DNA of 18,316 nucleotides from UBA6100 sp049658145 (GTDB taxonomy: Bacteria; Actinomycetota; Coriobacteriia; Anaerosomatales; Anaerosomataceae). The notes under the pieces were generated by a model, which saw only the letters and a list, made by a program, of their open reading frames with translations, had not been told where the DNA came from and did not search any database. The translations under genes were made by a program, and so were the position numbers. Positions 1 through 6,417 of the stretch are shown here, piece after piece (position 1 is the stretch's first letter; the number at the start of each line of letters is the position of its first letter). Location of the stretch: assembly GCA_049658145.1 (NCBI GenBank), contig JBASOJ010000092.1, positions 1 through 18,316 on the forward strand, written 5' to 3'.

Positions 1-547
1 GCACGGGGGCGCCCGCATGCAGCGGGTCGGCATCGCTCACGAAGCGGGAGAGCGTGCGGCCGTCGGTTGCGCGCAGGAAGAGCAGGCCCTGCAGCGCGCC
101 GGTGTGCACGAAGCGCGCAGCAACGCCCCCGAGCTCGGCGTCGAGCGACACCTCGCCGAGGCAGGCATCACCCGTGCGAGGGTCGGGGCGCTCGTCGATC
201 CACAGCAGTCCGCTGCGCTCGCTCACGCGAGCGAGGTTCGCGCGCAGCACGACCTCGTCGGCGGCAGGCGGCACGCCCTCGCCGAGGGCCTCGAGCAGTC
301 CGCGCCCGGGGAACTCGGCCTGCGTGTAGCCGAAGAGCGCGAAGTGCGCGTGGTGCGAGCTGGGGGCCAGCCCGGGGCCCACCGGGTAGAGCAGTCCGCT
401 TCTGCCGAGGGAGGCGAGCGCGTCGAGGTTGGGGGTGTCGGCGGCTTCGATGGGCGTGAGACCGTCGAGCGAGGCGTGCGGGCGGTCGCCGGCGCCGTCG
501 GGGACCACCATCACGACGGGGCGCCGGAACGCCGCGCTCTGTCCCAT
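1..547 (-). CDS. apgM: Archaeal-type 2,3-bisphosphoglycerate-independent phosphoglycerate mutase, N-terminal part (runs off the left edge)
   Basis: The reverse strand from ATG at 547 stays open to the window edge, giving the first 182 residues. It contains VVPDGAGDRP (metal-ligand Asp17), TPIEAADTPNLDALA (31-45), then APSSHHAHFALFGY (61-74) and PGRGLLEALGEGV (80-92), the conserved order of the archaeal-type iPGM family in the alkaline phosphatase superfamily. Ser64 aligns with the catalytic serine. The usual S-D-T-A-H around it reads S-H-H-A-H here. The enzyme interconverts 3- and 2-phosphoglycerate in cytoplasmic glycolysis and gluconeogenesis. Family members are about 400 residues, so somewhat less than half is visible. 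GGAG lies 8 nt before the ATG, supporting this start. The gene is divergent from the methyltransferase, with a 91-bp gap. Family assignment is confident; activity cannot be judged from a fragment. Confidence 0.88.
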   Translation of the reverse strand, partial: MGQSAAFRRPVVMVVPDGAGDRPHASLDGLTPIEAADTPNLDALASLGRSGLLYPVGPGLAPSSHHAHFALFGYTQAEFPGRGLLEALGEGVPPAADEVVLRANLARVSERSGLLWIDERPDPRTGDACLGEVSLDAELGGVAARFVHTGALQGLLFLRATDGRTLSRFVSDADPLHAGAPV

Positions 548-638
548 GCGATGTCTCCGTTCGTCGGGCGACTGGTGCATCCCCGCTGCTCCTGGGGCTA
601 GTATGTCACAGAGGAGTCCGCAGACGAGGGTGGAGCAC

Positions 639-1427
639 ATGACGGGACTGTCGGAGGAAGAGCGCAAGGCGCTGTTGCGGGCGCGCTTCGGAGCGCGGGC
701 GGAGAACTACCGCACGAGCGCGCTTCACGCGTCGGGCCCCGACCTGGAGTTGCTGCTCGAGTGGCTCGATCCGCAGCCGGCCGAGCATGCGCTCGACGTC
801 GCCTGCGGCGGCGGCCACGTGGCGCTTGCGCTCGCACGGACCGGTGCGGATGTGGACGCCTGCGACCTCACACCGGAGATGCTCGACGTGGCAGCCGCGC
901 TCCTCGCCGACAACGACTGCACTGCGACCTTCGCGGTTGCCGAGGCCGAGGCGCTACCCTACCCGGACAGCACGTTCGACGTTGTCACCTGTCGCATCGC
1001 GGCGCACCACTTCCCCGACGCCTTCGCGTTCTTTGAGGAGGTCGCACGCGTGCTCAAGCCTGGGGGCCGCTTCGGTTTCCAGGACCAGACGCTCCCGCCG
1101 GAGCGCACCTCGGCGGTCCTCACCGACGTCTTCGAGCGCACGCGCGACGCGAGTCATAACCAGGCGTACAACATCGACGGCTGGGTGACGCTGATCGAGC
1201 GTGCGGGTCTCTCGGTGCAGCACACCGAGATCGTCGACAAGCAGCACGACTTCATCGAGTGGACCCAGCGTCAAGGCTGCGACGAGGCTACGGTCGCCGA
1301 GTTGCGCCAACTGATGGCCGAGGCGCCGAGCGGGATGCGCCGGTGGCTCGAGCCCGCCTACCGGGATCACGAGCTCGTCTCGTTCCGCAACCGGCACCTG
1401 ATCGTGCTCGCCCGCAAGCTGACATGA
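639..1427 (+). CDS. Class I SAM-dependent methyltransferase (UbiE/MenG-like)
   Basis: The product is 262 aa. The SAM-binding motif I is DVACGGGH at 53-60, followed by an acidic strand-2 end (DACDLTPEML, 73-82), the EAEALPYPDSTFDVV segment (102-116) and the post-motif EVARVLKPGGRFGF (134-147). This is the Methyltransf_11 layout seen in UbiE/MenG-like small-molecule methyltransferases; the substrate is not evident. The reading frame is open upstream to 429, but that part shows no conservation and overlaps apgM. ATG 639 is preferred because GAGGG lies 8 nt upstream and a possible -10 (TAGTAT, 599-604) covers the alternative ATG at 603. The stop overlaps the next gene's start by ATGA, so the two are probably translationally coupled. 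A dedicated role for the methyltransferase with the neighbouring molybdopterin-fold lipoprotein is possible but unproven. Confidence 0.85.
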   Translation: MTGLSEEERKALLRARFGARAENYRTSALHASGPDLELLLEWLDPQPAEHALDVACGGGHVALALARTGADVDACDLTPEMLDVAAALLADNDCTATFAVAEAEALPYPDSTFDVVTCRIAAHHFPDAFAFFEEVARVLKPGGRFGFQDQTLPPERTSAVLTDVFERTRDASHNQAYNIDGWVTLIERAGLSVQHTEIVDKQHDFIEWTQRQGCDEATVAELRQLMAEAPSGMRRWLEPAYRDHELVSFRNRHLIVLARKLT

Positions 1428-2113
1428 ACGCGCGCGTCGCATACGTGCTCGCCGCCGCCATGCTGGCGCTCGCCGGCTGCACCGCCGCACCGCGCGAGAG
1501 TGCGCCGGCCGAGACCACGCCCGTTGAGGTGACCGAGCTCGACAGCGTGGAGGTCACCGAGTACGAGGGCGAGAAGCTGGACTCTTCGGACGCCTTCCGC
1601 GAGAACTCGATCGCGGGTCCGCAGGACGTGGACATCGAGACCTACCGGCTCGGCCTGACGGGACTCGTGGACAACCCGGTGGGGTACACCTACGACGAGG
1701 TCACGAGCGGCTTCCCCAACTACGAGAAGGTCGTTCAGCTCGACTGCGTTGAGGGCTGGCGGGCAAAGGTGCTCTGGCGTGGCGTGCTGGTGCGCGACAT
1801 CCTCGACGCGTCTGGCGTCCAGGCCGAGGCCCGCAGCGTGATCTTCACGGCGGCCGACGGCTACACCACCTCGTTCCCGGTGCAGTACTTCTACGACAAC
1901 GACATCATCCTCGCGCACGCCATGAACGGCGCGCCGCTGCGTCCCGAACGGGGCTTCCCGTTCCAGGTGGTAGCCGAGCAGAAGTGGGGCTACAAGTGGT
2001 GCAAGTGGGTAGTGGGGATCGAGCTTTCCGCCGAGGAGGACCCGGGCGGCTACTGGGAAGACCGCGGGTACTCCAACACCGGCGACCTGGACAAGCCCTA
2101 CTACGGGAACTGA
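1424..2113 (+). CDS. Lipoprotein with sulfite-oxidase-type molybdopterin-binding fold
   Basis: The product is 229 aa. It starts with a short hydrophobic signal ending in the lipobox LALAGC (Cys19), followed by an acidic Ser/Thr/Glu-rich linker to about residue 55. It should therefore be anchored on the outer face of the membrane. The rest matches the oxidoreductase molybdopterin-binding domain: YRLGLTGLVDNPVGYTYDE, then QLDCVEGW with Cys108 at the position that ligates molybdenum in sulfite oxidase relatives, then VIFTAADGYTTSFP and LAHAMNGAPLRPERGFPFQVV, ending in KWVVGIEL. ATG 1424 overlaps the methyltransferase stop and is the only start giving a signal peptide. The signal has a single Arg and no twin-arginine motif, which is odd for a cofactor-bearing Mo enzyme, since these normally go through Tat. 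The electron partner and substrate are unknown. Confidence 0.82.
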   Translation: MNARVAYVLAAAMLALAGCTAAPRESAPAETTPVEVTELDSVEVTEYEGEKLDSSDAFRENSIAGPQDVDIETYRLGLTGLVDNPVGYTYDEVTSGFPNYEKVVQLDCVEGWRAKVLWRGVLVRDILDASGVQAEARSVIFTAADGYTTSFPVQYFYDNDIILAHAMNGAPLRPERGFPFQVVAEQKWGYKWCKWVVGIELSAEEDPGGYWEDRGYSNTGDLDKPYYGN

Positions 2114-2183
2114 GTGAGGCGTCCCGCGAACCCGCCGTCGGGGCATACCGGTCATCTTCGCTAACCGGGGAAAGGGAGGGCCG

Positions 2184-2441
2184 ATGTTCAAGGAGTTCGA
2201 GGAGTTCGCGCTCAAGGGGAGCATGATCGACCTGGCGATCGCGGTGGTCATGGGCGGCGCGTTCGGGGCTGTCGTGAACTCGCTCGTCAAGGACATCCTG
2301 ATGCCGCTCGGCGGCGCACTGCTCGGCGGCAAGGATTTCTCGAACCTGTTCTGGGTCGTGAAGCCGAGCGGGACCGAGTACGACACGCTCGCGGCCGCGG
2401 CCGAGACCACCAAGTGCCCTGCGTGCACGAGCTCGGTCTAG
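2184..2441 (+). CDS. mscL: Large-conductance mechanosensitive channel MscL, short form lacking TM2
   Basis: The product is 85 aa, against about 130-150 for the family. Residues 1-60 are clearly MscL: amphipathic N-terminus MFKEFEEFALKG, pore helix TM1 (about 14-39) ending NSLVKDILMP, then GGALLGGKDFSNLFWVV of the periplasmic loop. The loop continues to about YDTLAAAAE (66-74), where the family normally enters TM2, but here the sequence passes straight to TTKCPACTSSV and stops. The CPAC pair (Cys78, Cys81) resembles the cysteine-rich cytoplasmic tail found in some MscL proteins, so an internal deletion of TM2 is the simplest reading. I see no TM2 remnant in the 55 bp downstream. The Shine-Dalgarno AAAGGGAGGG is excellent, so it is probably still translated. 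It could be a pseudogene or a single-helix variant. Confidence 0.8.
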   Translation: MFKEFEEFALKGSMIDLAIAVVMGGAFGAVVNSLVKDILMPLGGALLGGKDFSNLFWVVKPSGTEYDTLAAAAETTKCPACTSSV

Positions 2442-2455
2442 CGGCAGAGTAGGCG

Positions 2456-2481
2456 GCCCGGACACCGTGCGGAGCCCGGGC
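2456..2481. terminator. Possible GC-rich hairpin between convergent mscL and vapC1
   Basis: GCCCGG at 2456-2461 pairs with CCGGGC at 2476-2481 across a 14-nt loop in the short gap between two convergent stop codons. The right arm sits in the perfect 10-bp palindrome AGCCCGGGCT (2473-2482). There is no T-run on either strand, so this is only a candidate factor-independent or bidirectional terminator. Confidence 0.25.
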
Positions 2482-2496
2482 TGGTGCACGTCCCGC

Positions 2497-2910
2497 TCAG
2501 CGTACGAGGATCGCGCGCTCGCCGAGGCCCACCCGCAGCGCGAGGTCGTAGAGACGCTCGTCGGCGGTTGCGAGAGCGGCGTCGTTCTGGATCGCCGCGG
2601 CGACGTAGTAGCAGTCGTAGACCGGGTGGTTGTGGGCGAGGGCGATGGAGAGGGCCGTTGGCGCGAGCTGCGTCACGTCGACAGCTTGTATCGACATGCT
2701 GAGCAGGTCGCCAAGTGCAGTCAGCGCCCCCGAGTGCGAAGACAGCCCCCTATGGACAGCCTTCCAGATCACGTTCGTGCACTCGTAGTACACCAATTCC
2801 GGTGCGAGAAGCGGTCGTGCACTTCCGACGAGCCGGGCAGCGGTGGCCGAACCCGATTCCGGCAGAATACATTTGGCAACAACGGATGCGTCCGCAACCA
2901 GCGCACTCAT
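2497..2910 (-). CDS. vapC: Type II toxin VapC, PIN-domain ribonuclease (module 1)
   Basis: The product is 137 aa, a normal VapC length. The PIN acidic set is in place: Asp7 (VADASVVAKCILPE), Glu43 (YYECTNVIW), Asp99 (HPVYDCYYVAAA) and Asp117 (LATADERL). PIN toxins of this type are Mg-dependent endoribonucleases that cut tRNA or rRNA and slow growth; they are held inactive by the partner antitoxin. The start overlaps the vapB stop by ATGA, the usual coupled order of antitoxin then toxin. The gene is convergent with mscL, 55 bp away. All catalytic residues are present, so it looks intact. Confidence 0.9.
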   Translation of the reverse strand: MSALVADASVVAKCILPESGSATAARLVGSARPLLAPELVYYECTNVIWKAVHRGLSSHSGALTALGDLLSMSIQAVDVTQLAPTALSIALAHNHPVYDCYYVAAAIQNDAALATADERLYDLALRVGLGERAILVR

Positions 2911-3143
2911 CGAGTGTCACGGTCTTCGCGGATCATCGCCGTACTGTCGCCGGTGTATCCGTCCGCTCGCAGCTGCTCGCGATGTGCAGCTGCCTGCTCC
3001 AGCCACTCCTCCATGGTGAGCTGGGTGCCGCCGTCCAGGATGGCGAGCGCCTCCTTCTGCACCGAGCGGCCGTTGCGTTGCGCCTGCGCTTTGAGGCGCT
3101 CCATCACGCTGGCGGGGACGTTGCGTACGAGCAGGTCGGCCAT
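2907..3143 (-). CDS. vapB: Antitoxin VapB, FitA-like ribbon-helix-helix protein (module 1)
   Basis: The product is 78 aa. The N-terminal MADLLVRNVPASVMERLKAQ and following RNGRSVQKEALAIL (about 1-37) are a FitA/Arc-type ribbon-helix-helix DNA-binding domain. The acidic and charged C-terminus would wrap and inhibit VapC. The frame is open upstream to an ATG at 3179, but that codon lies inside the putative operator and next to the -10, so the transcript would probably start after it. ATG 3143 with AGGAG 10 nt upstream is preferred. Together VapB and VapC normally repress their own promoter; an inverted repeat at 3169-3191 is the likely operator. Confidence 0.87.
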   Translation of the reverse strand: MADLLVRNVPASVMERLKAQAQRNGRSVQKEALAILDGGTQLTMEEWLEQAAAHREQLRADGYTGDSTAMIREDRDTR

Positions 3144-3168
3144 GGTGTCACGGCTCCTCAGGACGACC

Positions 3169-3191
3169 GATGCTTGCATAATGATAGCATC
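3169..3191 (-). promoter_or_regulatory. Putative operator and -10 of vapBC module 1
   Basis: GATGCT (3169-3174) and AGCATC (3186-3191) form a perfect 6-bp inverted repeat with an 11-nt AT-rich spacer, about 25 bp upstream of the vapB start. On the minus strand TATCAT (3186-3181) inside it reads as a -10 hexamer. No convincing -35 is visible. Autorepression by a ribbon-helix-helix antitoxin is the family norm; this specific site is inferred. Confidence 0.5.
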
Positions 3192-3275
3192 TCCTCCGAC
3201 GAGCCGAGGAGACGATCATGGCAGAGGGGGCGTAGCGGGATCTGAACCGGATCACAGCGGAGCTGGAGCCCGGGC

Positions 3276-4016
3276 CTACCGCTCGAAGACGTCTCGGATC
3301 ACCGCGTCGAAGTCGGCAGCCGGGCCGCCGTCGCGCTCGGCACGCCAGGCATCGATCACAGCTCGGCCCACTGGCTCGAAGTACTCGGCGAGGTAGCGTT
3401 CGTAGCCGGCTTCGTCGTAGGTGACGGACCCGTCGAAGTTGACGTAGTTGCCCGCCAGCTGACAGTCGAGCTGGCCCGCGTCCTGGTCCCAGAAGCCGCC
3501 CGCGAGATCGGCGATCTGCCCTCCGCTCATCGTGCGCACAGGCTGAAGCAGCCGAATGCCCGCGTGTGCGAAGACCCGCTCGGTGGCGGCGATGCTCGCT
3601 GGTGTCTGAGAGAGCTTGACGCGCCCATCGTGGGTGTCGCGCTCTCCTGCGATCACCGGCGCATCGTCGTTCGACCACGCGAGCGGTAGGCGCAGGAGAT
3701 GCAGGTACAGGTGGCATGCAAGGCACGGAGAGTACACACCGAAACGCCGCCGGATCTCCGCCGCCGGCCGTGCGTTCATCGCGGACCACAGCGCGGGATC
3801 CGAGAGCGCCAGCGGCTCGCGCACGTGGACGCGGTCGCCGAGGAGCCCTTTCAGGAGGCCGATAGCGCGCATCGGCGCCTGGCGGTCGCCGGTCTCGGTG
3901 CCAGTGAACGCGATCGTGGGCACGAGCGTGCGAAAGTCGTGCTCACGCACGGCCGCTGCCGCGGCGGCGACGCTGTCGCGCCCTGCGATCTCCACGATGG
4001 CGAGCGAGTGGTCCAT
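3276..4016 (-). CDS. Uncharacterised PP-loop-like (adenine nucleotide alpha-hydrolase-like) protein with conserved cysteines
   Basis: The product is 246 aa. The N-terminus MDHSLAIVEIAGRDSVAAAA (1-20) has a strand followed by AGRDS (11-15), a variant of the SGGxDS pyrophosphate-binding loop of ATP pyrophosphatases such as QueC or tRNA thiolation enzymes. Next come IAFTGTETGD (35-44), then SPCLACHLYLHLLRLPLA (97-113) with Cys98 and Cys101, IAGERDTHDGRVKLSQTP (122-139) and QLDCQLAGNYV (182-192) with Cys185. The cysteines could bind metal or a sulfur intermediate. An ATP-dependent tRNA, nucleobase or sulfur-transfer reaction is a guess from the loop only. ATG 4016 is chosen because the homology-like pattern begins there. 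There is no Shine-Dalgarno, but TACACT lies exactly 6 nt upstream, suggesting a leaderless transcript. It stands 132 bp upstream of vapB1 on the same strand and is divergent from otsAB. Confidence 0.55.
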   Translation of the reverse strand: MDHSLAIVEIAGRDSVAAAAAAVREHDFRTLVPTIAFTGTETGDRQAPMRAIGLLKGLLGDRVHVREPLALSDPALWSAMNARPAAEIRRRFGVYSPCLACHLYLHLLRLPLAWSNDDAPVIAGERDTHDGRVKLSQTPASIAATERVFAHAGIRLLQPVRTMSGGQIADLAGGFWDQDAGQLDCQLAGNYVNFDGSVTYDEAGYERYLAEYFEPVGRAVIDAWRAERDGGPAADFDAVIRDVFER

Positions 4017-4022
4017 ACGAAG

Positions 4023-4028
4023 AGTGTA
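4023..4028 (-). promoter_or_regulatory. Candidate -10 (TACACT) for a leaderless transcript of the PP-loop-like gene
   Basis: On the minus strand TACACT is followed by six bases and then the ATG at 4016, so transcription should start at or next to the start codon. No purine-rich ribosome site precedes the ATG. The -35 region is not convincing. Confidence 0.45.
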
Positions 4029-4203
4029 CCCGAGGGATAAGGAGGGCCGACTGGCAGGCCTGGTGAGGCGGACGGTCGACCCCGGGGAGCTGCTCTCCGT
4101 CCGGCTGCGCGGATGTCGTGTGGTAGGGTTGGGGTACGGATCCGCCCGGAGGGGACCTCGAGGAACCGGGTGGTGTGCCGTCTGTCTGTCCCCGGATCCG
4201 GAC

Positions 4204-6417
4204 ATGGAACGCCTCATACTCGTCTCCAACCGTCTCCCGGTGAGCGTCGAGCGCGACGAGGAGGGCACGTTTTCCTTCACGTCGAGTGTCGGCGGGCTCG
4301 CCACTGGGCTCAGCTCGTTCCACGCCTCGCACGAAAGCCGATGGGTCGGCTGGGCGGACCTCGATCTCGAGGGACTGAGCGAAGCTGATGTCACCGAGAT
4401 ACGCCGCATGCTCGACGCGGAGCATGGATGCACGCCGGTCTTCCTTGATGCCGATGATGCCGCAGGCTTCTATGAAGGCTTCTGCAACTCCACCATCTGG
4501 CCGCTGTTCCATCACTTCACCCAGTTCGCGGAGTTCGATCGCGGTACGTGGGAGTGCTACGAGCGTGTCAATCGCGTCTTCTGCGATGCCGTTCTCGAGG
4601 TGGTTCGTCCTGGCGACACCCTCTGGATCCAGGACTACCAGCTCATGCTGCTGCCCGGCATGATCCGGGAGCGTCTCCCCGACGCTCGCATCGGCTGGTT
4701 CCTGCACATCCCGTTCCCGAGCTTCGAGATCTTCCGCATGCTCCCGTGGCGGCGAGAGGTCCTCGAGGGGCTGCTCGGCGCCGACCTGGTGGGTTTCCAC
4801 ACGTACGACTACGCTCAGCACTTCCTCAACAGCTGCCGGCGGCTGCTTGGCGTGGAGGAGGCGCTCGGCCGGGTGGTCGTGGACAACCGGGTCGTGCTCA
4901 CGGATGCCTTCCCGATGGGCATCGACTACGAGCGGTACCGAGACGCTGCGCGCTCACCAGCAGCACGTGCCGAGGCGGACAGAATCTGCATGAACACCGG
5001 TGACCGCAAGCTGGTTCTCTCGATCGACCGCCTCGACTACACGAAGGGCATCCCGGATCGGCTCCGGGCGTTCGATGCGTTCCTCGAACGCTTTCCGGAG
5101 TGGCGGGAGCGCGTGACGCTCGTGTGCGTGGCGGTGCCCTCGCGCGAGAACGTGGAGACGTATCGCCTGCTGAAGACCGAGGTCGATGAACTCATCGGCT
5201 CCATCAACGGTCGGTACGCCACGATGGACTGGACGCCTGTGCGGTACCTCTATCGCTCACTGCCGTTCGACACCTTGACCGGCATGTATGCCGCTGCCGA
5301 CGTGGCTCTCGTGACGCCGCTGCGCGACGGCATGAACCTCATCGCCAAGGAGTACCTCGCCGCTCACGACGACGAGGCAGGCGTTCTCGTGCTGTCGGAG
5401 ATGGCGGGTGCGGCACGCGAGCTGGGCGAGGCGCTCCAGGTGAACCCGTTCGACCGGGAGCAGATGGTCCAGGCGCTTCATCAGGCGCTCGTGATGGACG
5501 GGGACGAAGCGCGCGTCCGCAACCGTTTGATGCAGCCTCGCCTGAGGCGTTACACGGTGATGAAGTGGGCCGAGGAGTTCCTCTCCGGCCTCGACCGCGT
5601 GAAGGATATGCAGGCCAGCTTCGACGCGCGACTGCTCGACACGACACACAGGCAGCGGCTCGTGGACGCGTATCGGCAGGCCGCACAGCGGCTCATCCTG
5701 CTGGACTACGACGGCACGCTGATGCCGTTCGCGCCTAATCCCGAGGATGTCACGCCTGCACCGGCCGTGCGCGCACTCGTCTCGGCGCTGGCGGCCGACG
5801 AACGCAACGAGGTGGTCATCATCTCGGGACGCGACCGCGAGACGCTTGAATCGTGGCTTGGTGACCTCGGCGTCGACATCGTCGCCGAGCACGGTGTGTG
5901 GCTGCGTGGGCACAGCGGTGAGTGGCGGACCATCGGGCCGATGTCCGAGAGCTGGAAGCCTCGCGTGGCGTCCTTGCTCCAGATGTACGTGGACCGCACG
6001 CCGGGGTCGTTCATCGAGGAGAAGGACTTCTCGCTCGCCTGGCACCACCGGCGGGTCACCCGGGAACTGGCCGAGGCACGGGTGCTCGAACTCAAGGACG
6101 CACTGGCGAGTGTGGTGAACGATTGGGGCCTCGCCGTGATGGATGGCAACAAAGTGCTTGAGATCAAGGCGGCCAACGTGGACAAAGGCCGGGCGGCGCA
6201 CCGGTGGATGTGCCGCGAGGACCTCGATTTCATCCTGGCGATCGGCGACGACCGCACCGACGAGGACGTGTTCGCAGCCGCGCCGGACGGCGCGTGGACG
6301 ATCAAGGTGGGATCGGGGCCGACCCAGGCGCGTAACTCGGTCCGCGGCGTGGATGATGTTCGGTCGCTGCTTGCCGAGATGACCGGACTCGATCCGGAGG
6401 AGAGTGACCGTTCATGA
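4204..6417 (+). CDS. otsAB: Bifunctional trehalose-6-phosphate synthase/phosphatase (OtsA-OtsB fusion)
   Basis: The product is 737 aa, the usual size of the fused enzyme. Residues 1 to about 470 are a GT20 synthase: SNRLPVSV (8-15), SVGGLATGL (28-36), WIQDYQLMLLPGMIR, IGWFLHIPFPSFEIFR, DRLDYTKG (275-282) and a late RDGMNLIAKEY donor-site segment. They make trehalose 6-phosphate from a nucleotide-glucose (commonly UDP-glucose) and glucose 6-phosphate. About 490-737 is a HAD phosphatase: LLDYDGTL with nucleophile Asp501 and Asp503, IISGRD (539-544), EHGVWLR and IGDDRTDEDVF (680-690), which removes the phosphate to give trehalose. Both active sites look complete. The frame is open far upstream, but conservation begins at MERLILVSNR, so ATG 4204 is chosen despite a weak ribosome site. 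A TAGGGT at 4124-4129 could be a -10. The stop overlaps treT by ATGA. Confidence 0.93.
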   Translation: MERLILVSNRLPVSVERDEEGTFSFTSSVGGLATGLSSFHASHESRWVGWADLDLEGLSEADVTEIRRMLDAEHGCTPVFLDADDAAGFYEGFCNSTIWPLFHHFTQFAEFDRGTWECYERVNRVFCDAVLEVVRPGDTLWIQDYQLMLLPGMIRERLPDARIGWFLHIPFPSFEIFRMLPWRREVLEGLLGADLVGFHTYDYAQHFLNSCRRLLGVEEALGRVVVDNRVVLTDAFPMGIDYERYRDAARSPAARAEADRICMNTGDRKLVLSIDRLDYTKGIPDRLRAFDAFLERFPEWRERVTLVCVAVPSRENVETYRLLKTEVDELIGSINGRYATMDWTPVRYLYRSLPFDTLTGMYAAADVALVTPLRDGMNLIAKEYLAAHDDEAGVLVLSEMAGAARELGEALQVNPFDREQMVQALHQALVMDGDEARVRNRLMQPRLRRYTVMKWAEEFLSGLDRVKDMQASFDARLLDTTHRQRLVDAYRQAAQRLILLDYDGTLMPFAPNPEDVTPAPAVRALVSALAADERNEVVIISGRDRETLESWLGDLGVDIVAEHGVWLRGHSGEWRTIGPMSESWKPRVASLLQMYVDRTPGSFIEEKDFSLAWHHRRVTRELAEARVLELKDALASVVNDWGLAVMDGNKVLEIKAANVDKGRAAHRWMCREDLDFILAIGDDRTDEDVFAAAPDGAWTIKVGSGPTQARNSVRGVDDVRSLLAEMTGLDPEESDRS

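Noticed and set aside
17..601. Long plus-strand open frame at the left edge
   Set aside because: It is the antisense shadow of apgM: its translation is Ala/Arg/Glu-rich and shows no family pattern, whereas the reverse strand gives clear phosphoglycerate mutase motifs.
1367..2489. Long minus-strand open frames opposite the lipoprotein and mscL
   Set aside because: Composition and lack of motifs mark them as shadows in high-GC DNA; the plus strand carries recognisable families with ribosome sites.
3616..4203. 196-residue N-terminal extension of the OtsA-OtsB frame
   Set aside because: It lies opposite the PP-loop-like gene, has no conserved pattern, and the family consensus begins at MERLILVSNRLP.
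4065..4203. Alternative upstream GTG starts for otsAB
   Set aside because: The added residues are Arg/Gly-rich and unlike any family member, and no start has a better ribosome site spacing.
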